Below, piece by piece: positions 25,566 to 34,945 of a stretch of DNA of 64,000 nt. Origin of the DNA: Buxus sempervirens (lineage: Eukaryota; Streptophyta; Magnoliopsida; Buxales; Buxaceae). The translations under genes were made by a program, and so were the position numbers. The DNA lies in contig OX387192.1 of NCBI GenBank assembly GCA_947561395.2, forward strand, positions 15,226,221-15,290,220. Direction: 5' to 3'. Within the stretch, counting starts at the first letter, position 1. Each line of letters begins with the position of its first letter. The notes beneath the pieces were generated by a model. The model searched no databases. It saw nothing but the letters and a program-made list of their open reading frames with translations, and had not been told where the DNA came from.

Positions 25566-25911
25566 TACAGGCTTGACCGAATGATCTCGAAAAGATATAG
25601 ACGGGTGTGATCTGAGCTCAAGGTCTTGGGTGTTTTTAAACACTTGCCGGGTTTTGCGATCTCAATGAGAGAGATGCGGTTAAAGGTGCCTTAGCTAGTC
25701 GCAGCGACCAGGAATATTGCAATTATCTGAGAAGAGGTGGTCTGTCGGAGACCGAGTTGCCCTATTGGAGGGAATTAATTCTTTCATTTCAAATTCTTGT
25801 TTTGTTAAGTTTGAACAACATAGCATAGTGAAAATTCATGCTTCAATCAAAAAGTGCCGCCGCGGCACAAAATACATCATCATGCTTATCAAAATACAAC
25901 AAAGCCAAAGT
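25566..25911 (-). other. Spacer between array B and ORF1 stop
   Basis: About 350 bp with no clear repeat or protein. It may be the downstream untranslated part of ORF1. Confidence 0.4.
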
Positions 25912-27345
25912 CTAGCTAGGTTGGTCATCATCATAGTGGGAGGACACGTCTTGCCTCCTCAAGGCTCGCAGAAGCTTGTTCCGCAGACGTCGGTCCTTCT
26001 CAGCACGCTTACGTACTAATTCCATTTCATGTTGCAAGGCCGTATTGGCCTGCCTACTCTCTCGTTCCGAATCCACATAAGCTGAATGGATACGGGAGTG
26101 GGTCTCCTGCAGTTCGGCCACCCTGTCCCTATATGTGTTAGGGGGCTGAACTAGAATGTTGCCTGATGCGACAGGCTGAAGAGGTGGGGGGCCGTTGTGG
26201 CCAAATTCCCGAGCTATCCACTGCTCGTAATCTTGAAAGTGCGATTTGATGAAGACGTCTTCTCGATATACGCAAACTGTCTTCCACTCCGTTAGCAGTT
26301 GCGTCCTTAGTCCCTTAGTGAGTGGACCAATTAAACTGCTCATGTCATCCTTGACCGGGATTCCCTGCGGTTTCCCAAACTGTCTCAGAACCCGAATCGG
26401 ATAGTACGGCACAGCATAGGTAAGGCCTATCAGGGCAAGTCCCTCTCTTTTCTTGAAAGCTATGATGGGGTTGTAGGGGATGTTGTATGTACCCCACCAT
26501 CTAATGTCTGTTTCTCCCTTCAGGTGGAGAAAGTGGTTAAACCAATCCTCACGAACGGGTAGGTCTGGTTTGATCTCTCTTTGAGCCAACCAATGGATGT
26601 TGTCGCCGGTTGCCTTGTAATATGCACTGACTGGTGATGATACCATCAGGTGGTCTTGCAGCCAAAGGTGGAGAAGGGGAGCGCACCCTTGAAACCTCCG
26701 GGTTCCGTTTTTGGACAAAGTCAGGGAATGGAACAATTGAGCTAGGATCAGTGGCATGATTCGGTACCCTGTCCTGAGTTGATCCACAATTTCCATGAGG
26801 GCCAAATTAATGGTGTCTCCTCCAGTTGGAAAGAAGATTTGCTACAGAACCACAAAGGTGAAGGTGTCAAACCAAGCCCGGGGTCTTTCCTGCTTTTTGT
26901 TTCTTATCTTTTCAGCAAAGAATGTTTTGGAGACCCTAGTGAATGCTCTATCACCTCCTAAGGTCTGGAATTCTCCCTTTGAGAGGCCAAAAAAAGTGCA
27001 AGCTTCATTCTTGTAGCTTTTTTTGAGACTTGGCCTAGCGGGTTCTCCTAAGTCGCGAAATCGGAGGAACAGGTCAAGTTCCTCAATTGTGGGAGTCAAC
27101 TCATTGACCCCGAATCGAAACACTGAAAGCTGGGGATCCTAGAAAAGCAATGCTGCTTGGATTATGTCCCAGTTAATCGGCACATTTAACAGGGACAACG
27201 TCTGTCACATGTGGTATTTGTGCTCCCATTCAATCTGCTCACTTCCTTGGAGCTGCCTTGTCCAAGAACGGATCCAGGGGGTATCCCAGGCACACTTCTC
27301 TATCCTAGGGAAACGGGTTCTCTCAGATGAGGATGAAGATGCCAT
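25912..27345 (-). pseudogene. ORF1 of the Tat element, DUF7745-like protein, three in-frame stops
   Basis: One continuous reading frame of 478 codons from MASSSSSERTRF (ATG at 27345-27343) to the stop at 25912. It is broken by TGA at 27205-27207, TAG at 27139-27141 and TAG at 26842-26844, with no frameshift. Visible family features include DPQLSVFRFGVNELTPTIEE near residues 70-89, a hydrophobic central part with MEIVDQLRTGYRIMPLILAQ, and GTRRFQGCAPLLHLWLQDHL, which fits the G-R-F-x-G-C-(A)-x-LL-x-x-W signature of the plant DUF7745 family. The C-terminal 80 residues are charged and probably coiled coil (VAELQETHSRIHSAYVDSER onward). DUF7745 proteins occur as an extra ORF before gag in Ogre-like elements; function unknown. 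The position between PBS and gag fits. The stops at TGG or CAG/CGA-like codons suggest decay by C-to-T change. Confidence 0.78.
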
Positions 27346-28261
27346 GCCAACTATCCGATCAAAATTCCAAATCAGTTTAAGGTTCCACACCAAACTCTTA
27401 ATCAGTCCTAAGACATGCATAATTTCAAGCAAAAAACTAATCACTAGTAGTTCTAACATGCTTCACAAAACAAAGCAGAAGACAAAACTAGTTCGGAATT
27501 TAACTCAGGCACACATGGTGTGTGGTCCTAAGGGTCGGCGCCAATGAAGGCGCGACTCCTAGACGTACTTGTGTAGAGGAGCACATTCAAGTCCTGATCA
27601 GTCTTTCTGTCTTTCATCTGTTCTTTCATCTGCTTCCGGTGCCAGACCACAGCAAGAAAATTACAACTTGCCATCGAGGGCGAAGGTTTACAAGATATTT
27701 ACAAAAACTTCAAAGATTTCATCCTTAAGGCTGTTGGGAGCCAAAAGGGAGGATACAAATTGCTTTCCAAGCGGGTAGGCTAAAAATTCCTAGATCTAGG
27801 GTTTAGTGCCCTTATTCTGATCTGGCATGCTTTCATCTGTTTGTCTGATCTGGCCGGCTTTCGTCTGCTCTAAAAGACCAATCTGGACTTAAAGTGCTCC
27901 CAGCGGACTCTAATGGGTCAAGACCCATAGCATACAGGACTCCATGCATGGATCTGGGGTGGTTCCCCTGCTCAAAATTAGGTGAGCTTCCTAAATTAGG
28001 GCTGAGGTCGCCCATGATCTAGGGTTTACTCAATTTGATGCAAAAGGCGGGGGTTGCTGCCCCTAATGGACTCTGGATTTTATTCCGATTTTACTCCTCT
28101 TATACTGACCATTCACAACATTCTCACCCTCGCATGCTCAACATATAGTTTATTCAGAAGCATTAGGTGGGGAAGGATACCCAGCCCGAGACATAAGCCT
28201 ACAAGGGTCTGGACCAGTACTGGATCCTCGCGTGCCACGGCAAGAAACCAGTGGTGCTAAT
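27346..28261 (-). other. Tat leader, part next to ORF1
   Basis: Non-coding sequence upstream of ORF1 on the minus strand. It is interrupted at 28262 by a Tekay-like solo LTR and resumes at 30626. Several CAG/GT splice-like words are present but none can be chosen by eye. Confidence 0.5.
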
Positions 28262-28859
28262 TGTAAAACCCCGAATTTCCCTTAAATAATAAATTAAATT
28301 AGTAAATAATATTACCCAGAGTTATGATTGATAGAAGCATTTTAATATTGTAGGGGGTGATCAACTTAGCGGAGATCCAGAATTAGACGCAGATTTGACC
28401 GTCCGATCATGAGATATCAAGGTATGTATTCTGATTGGGCATGTGTATGGAATTTGGTATAGGTGAGACACATGGGATAAGTGAGTATAAGTATTAGTTT
28501 AATAACCTAATTTTATACGCGTGTATTTTCGCTCGTATTGATCAGCCGCAAGCGACAAGCGACCGAAGGAGAAGAAGAAGAAGGGGAAGAAGAAAAGCTT
28601 GGGTTTTTGGAGTTCTTCATCTTCCAGAGTGCTGCTGGGTGATAAAGAAGCGTGGTTGAGAGAAGTGAGGAAGAGGAACCTTCGTGCAAGAGGTAGGTGA
28701 CACCGTTTTGGTTTTAAATTCGGATTTATCTCTGTTAATCGCAAACGCATGTTTATATGATATGTAAAGTTGTATTTAGTTAGCTAAGCATGTTATAAAT
28801 ACATTAGAATGAGTTTAGACGAGAAAAATCGTGATTTAGAACTGTTTCTGTTCGATTTG

Positions 28860-29035
28860 GTGAGACCGCCGACCTCGACTGTGCGAGGCGCTCATCGGCG
28901 ATCTTAGGCGTTGGTTAAATATTTGAGGACGCCGTGGACCGCGGGACGACGGACTGTGGGCGCTCGAAATTGCACTACCGCCAACTGATGACCGCCCGGA
29001 GCGATCCTGAGCGATCCCAGGCGCTCTCAGCAGAA
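28860..29035. repeat. GC-rich word cluster in the 28262-30620 LTR
   Basis: GACCGCC, GCGATCCTGAGCGATCC and GGCGCTC words packed in 175 bp, mirrored in the opposite orientation at 41638-41795 of the sister LTR. Confidence 0.7.
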
Positions 29036-30110
29036 TTTCCAATTTTTCATAATTTCGAACCTAATTCAATTCTAAACTATTTTTAGACAATTTTAATGAT
29101 TAATTAAGGTGCTTTAAGACCAAAATAAATTACCTAAATCCCTGTTTTACAGAAAAACAAATTAGGGAGATATTTAGGACATTAGTTGCCAAGTTTTGAA
29201 GGTAAACGAGAAATGTGATTTTGGAAAAGCCTGACTACCATTTGACTATCTAAACACTTTTAAATGGCACTATAAATCATAAGACATTATAAAGAGAGTT
29301 CATAATCTGAATGACTGAATAATGAAGTGAATGTACAGATATAACCATTATATGCCGCTAGGCACCAACCCTTATAGAAATATGATACTTTAGGGAATTT
29401 TGGAGTCTAGTGGGCATAGCTGGTTATGGATCCATAGTCGTAGCTATATAGCTGAGGGATATGTCATTTGGGTTGAGTTACTCCTATATGCGACGCGCTT
29501 CCTTTGCAAGTTAGTTTGTCTGGGAAGGTCCTATGTCTGGAGGGACACCCCGGTGAGCCGCTGGTGATTCCCTGTACATGTGGATAAGCAACCACCTCCA
29601 TGTATTGATTCTGGTGCTGCATGCTGGTGGTACATACCAACTTTGATGGGTACGTGTGCAATAAGTCGGTGACTACGGCTCTTGTCTAAGCTGCGCTGCA
29701 TGGGGCTTGAGTATCATTAGTAGCATCGCTCCTAAGTTGCACGGTGGTATAGCAATTGGTTGAGAATCATCGCAAAAGGTTTATCTAACTTTGTGAGTCC
29801 TACAATGACACTGAAAACATAACACTTGATATGATTACTATTGTGCACGTGCGGGATGCATGTGATTGGGATATTGGTTGGATGTGATTGCTTAGTACAT
29901 CCTGGCATTGCATGGATTATGCTATTGATTTGTCTATTGAGATCTTATATTAAAACTTGCTGAAAATCATTTCTAGAACTGTTATCAAACTGTTTTGTGT
30001 TCACGAATGGTATAAATGATTATGCGAGCCTGATTTGTCGATATTGCTTAATCGTGCATGAAATGCTACTTTGCTTATATTAAATGTTTAATCATGCATG
30101 TGTTACCTAC

Positions 30111-30128
30111 TGAGATATTCGTATCTCA
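30111..30128 (+). other. LTR hairpin, UUCG-loop, perfect stem
   Basis: TGAGATATTCGTATCTCA, 7-bp stem and TTCG loop, 25 nt before the TTTTTTTCAG acceptor-like site. Confidence 0.7.
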
Positions 30129-30153
30129 CCCTACTTCTATTCCATTTTTTTCA

Positions 30154-30243
30154 GCTGATACGCGAGAGGGGGATCTTTTAGACTTCCAGGGAGAGATAGC
30201 CGAGTATTCGCCGGAGGATTATTATTATCCAGATCTCATCTGA
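30154..30243 (+). other. Conserved short acidic peptide frame after the acceptor-like site
   Basis: Thirty codons including the stop, starting at the G of the putative acceptor. It reads ADTREGDLLDFQGEIAEYSP, then EDYYYPDLI. The counterpart in 40056-42398 (minus, about 40516-40440) reads ADKREGDHSDFQGEVAEYTP, then EDYFYPDLV, with roughly half of the base changes silent and most others conservative. A more diverged version at 36512-36600 keeps EDYYYPE and a stop. There is no start codon in the exon itself; the frame is open upstream to an ATG at 30058. Function is unknown, and it may be part of a spliced leader peptide. Confidence 0.35.
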
Positions 30244-30625
30244 GGTGGATGGATGTTATAGAATTAGCATTTTTGATTGGTTTATTATCATTTATATGGA
30301 TTGATGTATGAGAGAGATGAGAGAGAGAGATAGTGACCCGTTCATTTTACCAGACTTTGATATTACTGACTGATGGTCAAGCTTTATGCTTGTTTGAGGA
30401 TTTTGATCTACACTTCCGCACATACTTGTTTCCGCAACTCTGATAGTTTAATATATGGATTGGATTTACTTTCTTTAGTCTGGTATGTTATTGATGTTGT
30501 AATTGATATGGGCCAGTAACACCTCGGATTTGGTTGTTGAACTAAATTCGGGTTGTTACAGTAGCGAACCGGGTTCGGGTCGGGTGCCGGTTTGCACTGA
30601 CCCGGGTTCGGGGCGTTACACTAAT

Positions 30626-31223
30626 GGACTCCAGAAAACTGGGGGGATGGGTTTACCCTGCTTTCCCCGGCAAGCCATGGGAGCGTAGGTGCTAATACCA
30701 TCCCAAAGATCAGTTCATAGGAATCAGAAGGGTAGGCTGCTAGAGAAGTCTAGGTTTTGGTAAAGAAGTTGCAATATCTGCATTCACTCAATCATTCAGG
30801 GTCGGATCATCCACGCAACCTCCCTCGTGCGTGTCACCCCACGCAGTTTATCACACAAGAAAAATTCATCCACGATGTGGTGGTGTGCCCATGTGTGCAG
30901 TTGGGCTGCGTGTTGTGTATACACAGGTGAGTTTTGTCTAGATTTTGTTGGTAAAGGGATTGTTATTGTCTCGTATAGTAAGGTACAGAATTAGCACGCA
31001 ATACGAGGTTCCGGGAGAGTCCCCAGGTAAGTGGGGGGTCACAAGGGACCGCTTAAATCCCACTTGCCTTAGGCAATTATCGCGTCCCTTTGACAGGACT
31101 CCCCAGAACGTGTAATTACGCGCATTCTGCATCTTACTAAACGAGGTAGTAAGAAATCCTAAATATCAACTAAATCTCTCTTATGCTGACTCATCTAACC
31201 AGGGTCCTACTGGGCTGAGCTTG
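30626..31223 (-). other. Tat leader, part next to the PBS
   Basis: About 600 bp of non-coding sequence between the solo LTR insertion and the primer site. It includes GTG-rich and CAC-rich segments (30790-30930). I see no gene. Confidence 0.5.
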
Positions 31224-31241
31224 TCCCCAGCAGAGTCGCCA
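31224..31241 (-). promoter_or_regulatory. Primer binding site of the Tat element (Arg tRNA)
   Basis: Minus strand TGGCGACTCTGCTGGGGA, three bases after the LTR end. This sequence is the Arg-tRNA-complementary site characteristic of Ogre/Tat elements. It fixes the element's orientation and the inner edge of the 5' LTR. Confidence 0.87.
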
Positions 31242-32404
31242 GGCTGTGCGCGCGTCGGTAACGTGGCACGGGAAAATTCGGAGTCGCCACCGCCTGATGG
31301 GGTGCAGGCGGACACCTGGGTGCCTAATCTTGTCTATTAGGGCTTTTGGTCTGCGGCTTGAGATTCTAAGTCTGTTCTCGGTTGCAGTCTGGGGAAGTCC
31401 GTAGACACCCTAGTCCGCCCCGTCGGATGACGGGTCCCGTGGGTTCCCTGGTTTGAGTCAGCTTACATTGGTCTCACCTGATTCCTAATCCGATATGCAG
31501 TTTGGTTAAGTCTGGCGGGACCACCTAAGTGGTGTGGGTCCCTTTAATTGCTTTTATCTTGATTACTTAGGTGATCTGAGTCTGGTTGGGTGGGCCCCGT
31601 TGGAAGGCCCACGGTATCCTTGGTGGGCTTAGTCAAGCCCGTGTACCCTTGTGGACCTCAGTCTAGCCTGAGAGTCCCTTTGGGCTTTGGTTAGTTCAAT
31701 TGATTTTACTTTAGGTTCAGATTTAAAATTTGAGTGTTTTTCATGAAAAGGTGGGCCGGATAGGTTCATGGGCCCCTAAGGTGGGCCCACATGGTGGCCA
31801 AGTATTTTTATTGGATTTATCTTTTTAATCTACCAAAGTGAGTTGAACACTGGGCTTGGGGCCCATAGTCCAAATCTGGGCTTGTAAGCCCAAGTTACCA
31901 GAAGTTAGGGTTTGCACCCTTCCTTGGTTCGGTTGGTGGGCTTTGGCGGGCCCGGTAGGCCCTTGCCCTTGGTCTCGGCCAAACCACGCAATTCATGCAT
32001 CAATTTCACAAGTCTGATTCGGGTGGACCGCCTTAGGTTTGGCCCGCCCGGTTTAATCGGTTAATTTTGCTTATCTTGATTAAGTTGCATGCATACATGT
32101 TTATTGGGCCGGGTGGGCCCCGTTGGAAGGCCCACTGGAAATCAGGTTGGACTGGGGGTCCAAGTCCCATGTCGGGTTTCCGGGTGACCCGGAAACCCTG
32201 TTGGTTCATCTGATTCGGTTCAGAAATGCCACCCATATCTAGCAAAAGTTACAGCATATAAGTCACAGGGACATATCAAAATCAACATTTATCAAGGAGA
32301 GACTAGCTCATTATGCTGGGTCCAAGGGTATTTCATTATGCTTCGCCCCCCGTGGTACAGTAAAGGGTATTTTCAGAATTTTTCAAAAATCTAGCAATTC
32401 GGCA

Positions 32405-32710
32405 TGTCTTAGGGGTATGCGCTCACTTCCTGAAGTGAGCGCCAGTAGGCGCTAAGAACGAGGCAAAATTTGGACCTGGCGCTCACTCGATACTAAGTGA
32501 GCACGAGCTGGGCGGGAAGTGAGCGCGAGCTGAGCACCAAGTGGGCGCGAGATGGGTGCCAGAATTGCGCGTGGTTTTAAGTGAGCGCGAGCTGAGCACC
32601 AAGTGGGCGCGAGATGGGCGCCAGGTGGGCGCCAGCTCGGCAGGTAGTGAGATAAAAGGGGCGCCTACTTCCTAAGTGAGCGCCAAGTGGGCGGCTACTC
32701 ACTGCGATTT
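32405..32710. repeat. GTGAGCGC hairpin cluster in the Tat 5' LTR
   Basis: About ten copies of GTGAGCGC or GTGGGCGC words, including GCGCTCACTTC and GAAGTGAGCGC (32419-32442), an 11-bp perfect inverted repeat with 2-nt spacer. AGTGAGCGCGAGCTGAGCAC recurs twice about 60 bp apart. Confidence 0.8.
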
Positions 32711-33520
32711 TCAACTCTCTGTTACTTCGAGATATCCATCTCTGGCTGATCTTTTTCGGCCTGTAATTGTTCCACTAGTCTCCTAATATGCCCAGAACAC
32801 TTCCCAACTAGTTTTGGATTTAATCTAACTGCTTAAAGACACAACTCCATATCTCTTGAAAAAAGGAAAACCAAACCCGATTATCACAAAACAACACAGG
32901 CCTAACTACAGACAGTTAATGGGGTGATGAGCGCATGCTTACAGGGACACAACAAGGAGCAAGCAGCATACGGCAGGGGGGTTGGGGGAGCATGTTAGCA
33001 AGTATAGCAAGCAATAAAACAACAAGAGAAAAAAAAACACTAATAAACAGAGATTGCCTATGCAACATGGAAACCTAATTTTTTTCACCTACGCATGTCC
33101 CTAAGATCTGTGCATGCATGTAGACATTCAGAGAAGGGAAGGAGGAGGGGGGTTTACAGGGGTACATTAGATCTGGTGGTTCTTGAGTTCTGGAGCTGAG
33201 TGGGGGAGCCTCCTCGAAGCCAGACAGCAGCTGGAGCCTCCACTTTACCGCACCGACGGTGGCAAGCTTCCACTTGCTTAGGTTGAAATGGAGGAGAACC
33301 AAAGAAGGGTGAGGCGCTTGGGGTTTTTTTGGGAGGCAAGCAGGGATGAAGAGAGGGGGGCTTCGGGTGAGGGAAGAAGAAGGAGAAGGGAGTCAGTTGA
33401 GGAAAAACCCAAAACCCGACGAAGAACAAACCAAAAACCCTTCGAATCCTCCAAAATCAGAACACTTAGCTTTTTTTTTTTTTAGAAATCTTCCAACCCT
33501 CTGCGCGAAAAGTCGCGCGG

Positions 33521-33530
33521 CTTATATAAG
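33521..33530 (-). promoter_or_regulatory. TATA box of the Tat 5' LTR
   Basis: CTTATATAAG in a purine/pyrimidine-biased segment about 945 bp into the LTR. The deleted 3' LTR lacks it. Confidence 0.5.
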
Positions 33531-34898
33531 GGAAAAAAAAGGGGGTGCCCACTTGCTTGCCACGTCCGCTCGAGCGACCGCATGATGAAAAATCATTAAA
33601 TGCGGCCGCTCGTTTGTGTAAGAAATCCGGAAATTAAGATTTAATCCCTGGTAATTTTCAATTCAATCCGATATTCTTGGATTCTTACAGATTTAGTCCC
33701 TGGGATATTTCGTATATTTGGATATTTGCGGATTTGATCTCTGAGATATTTTCCTGCGCAACTCGCCACGTGTGCAGCTTTTTGCCACGCGCGCAGATTG
33801 CCGGTTTTGCTGCTCGGGAATTTCGTCAGCTCATATTTCCTTCATCCGGGCTCCGATCTGGGTAAACTTAGTTGCGTTAGAATCGTATCGGCGCCCTCTA
33901 TCCCATGACCTAGGGGTAGGCCTCTGGATCGGATTTTATCAGAAAGTCAACTTTTGGCTCTGCTCAGGTTTGACCGCCCGCAGAACCTTCATCCGGACCC
34001 CGATTCCTGCAAACTCAGTTGCGTTGGAAACGTGTCGAGATTCTCTATCCAATGGCCTAGGGGTAGGCCTCTGGATCGGATTTTAGCAGAAAGTCAACTT
34101 TTGGCCCTGCTCAGGTTTGACCGCCCGCAGAACCTTCATCTGGACCCCGATTCCTGCAAACTCAGTTGCGTTGGAACCATGTCGAGATTCTCTATCCAAT
34201 GACCTAGGAGTAGGCCTCTGGATCGGATTTTAGCGGAAAGTCAACTTTTGGCTCTGCTCAGGTTTGACCGCCCGCAGAACCCTCATCTGGACCCCGATTC
34301 CTGCACACTCAGTTGCGTTGGAACCGTGTCGAGATTCTCTATCCAATGGCATAAAGCGAGGTGGCCAATTTTCACTTGATCAAAAAGTCAACTTTTCACC
34401 CCTTAGGGTTTGACTTTCTGTCTAGGGTTTGCATGTCTGGTTTTTATGGGAGCGCAAAAATGAGGTGCTTACAGCAGTCATGGTAGATGGGGAGGGAGTT
34501 AGGGGTTTAGCGAGGGCAAAACCTGGAGGAGGTGTGGTTTCCACCCACAAAGAGGCCTTGAGACTTTTGCAATGGAAGCCAAACTCGTGTCGTGTTGCGT
34601 TTCGGTTTCAGAGCGTATTGGAGTGGATCCATTGGCGTGCATTTGAGTAACATCCCTCTCCTGCATTTGAAGATTGAAGACAATGAAAAGAGCGACAAGA
34701 AGAGGATAGAGGAATCGGGTGAAGTTGGAGAAGAAAACGGCTGCTAATGATCTGTTTTAGGCTTCCTTTCTATTATCCTCCATTGATTTATACACATGAC
34801 GAACTACCTTTCTTTGTGTCATTGGAGGAAGATGTTCGTCGTGAAGAAGAGAGTCGAAGTCGAGGAAGAAAAGGGAAATTGAAACACGAGTTTGCCCT

Positions 34899-34945
34899 GG
34901 CGGAAAATAACTTCCGCCAAATTTTAGTTGAAGTTATTTTCCGCC
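34899..34945. repeat. 16-bp-arm inverted repeat inside the TIR element
   Basis: GGCGGAAAATAACTTC (34899-34914) is perfectly complementary to GAAGTTATTTTCCGCC (34930-34945) across a 15-nt spacer. It lies about 130 bp from the right TIR. Confidence 0.85.

Larger units (their letters stand above)
28262..30620 (+). mobile_element. Tekay-like solo LTR (TSD CTAAT), innermost layer of the nest
   Basis: 2359 bp from TGTAAAACCCCGAATTTC to GGGGCGTTACA, flanked by perfect CTAAT (28257-28261 and 30621-30625). Order: TATA-like TTTTATACG near 28511, donor-like AG/GTAGGTGACACC at 28693, GC-rich cluster 28860-29035, conserved GTCTAGTGGGCATAGC and GGAGGGACACCCC blocks (29400-29600), hairpin 30111-30128, acceptor-like TTTTTTTCAG ending 30154, short peptide frame, and a GT-rich terminal part. 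It serves well as the reference copy for its subfamily (40056-42398 and, in part, 46336-49491). Confidence 0.93.
16171..34473 (-). mobile_element. Non-autonomous Tat/Ogre-type Ty3/Gypsy retrotransposon
   Basis: Read on the minus strand the order is 5' LTR (34473-31245), PBS for an Arg tRNA, leader, ORF1 (DUF7745-like), two tandem arrays, gag remnant, integrase C-terminus, PPT and 3' LTR fragment (17086-16171). Extra ORF1, long LTRs and the Arg primer site are known features of the Tat/Ogre lineage. Protease, reverse transcriptase, RNase H and the integrase core are not visible. Shared LTR sequence (916 bp in each copy) shows about 14 differences by eye (roughly 98.5% identity), mostly transitions, so insertion was fairly recent. 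No TSD survives: the left flank is TTTAT and the right GCAGT, because the 3' LTR is truncated. Confidence 0.85.
31245..34473 (-). mobile_element. 5' LTR of the Tat element (3.2 kb)
   Basis: On the plus strand it runs TGTGCGCGCG to TGCTTACA; sense is minus. The first 916 bp of sense (34473-33558) match the 3' LTR. The remainder is supported by the PBS at 31224-31241 and by homology of 31245-32230 to the ends of two other Tat LTRs (35075-36065 and about 38990-39431, both inverted). It holds a TATA box (33521-33530), a GC-rich hairpin cluster (32405-32710) and three 147-bp U3 repeats (near 33909, 34056, 34203). Confidence 0.8.

Noticed and set aside
34429-34650. 73-codon frame starting in the Tat LTR and ending in the TIR element
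   Set aside because: It crosses the element boundary, so it is not an ancestral gene; the outer 56 codons alone are unrecognised.
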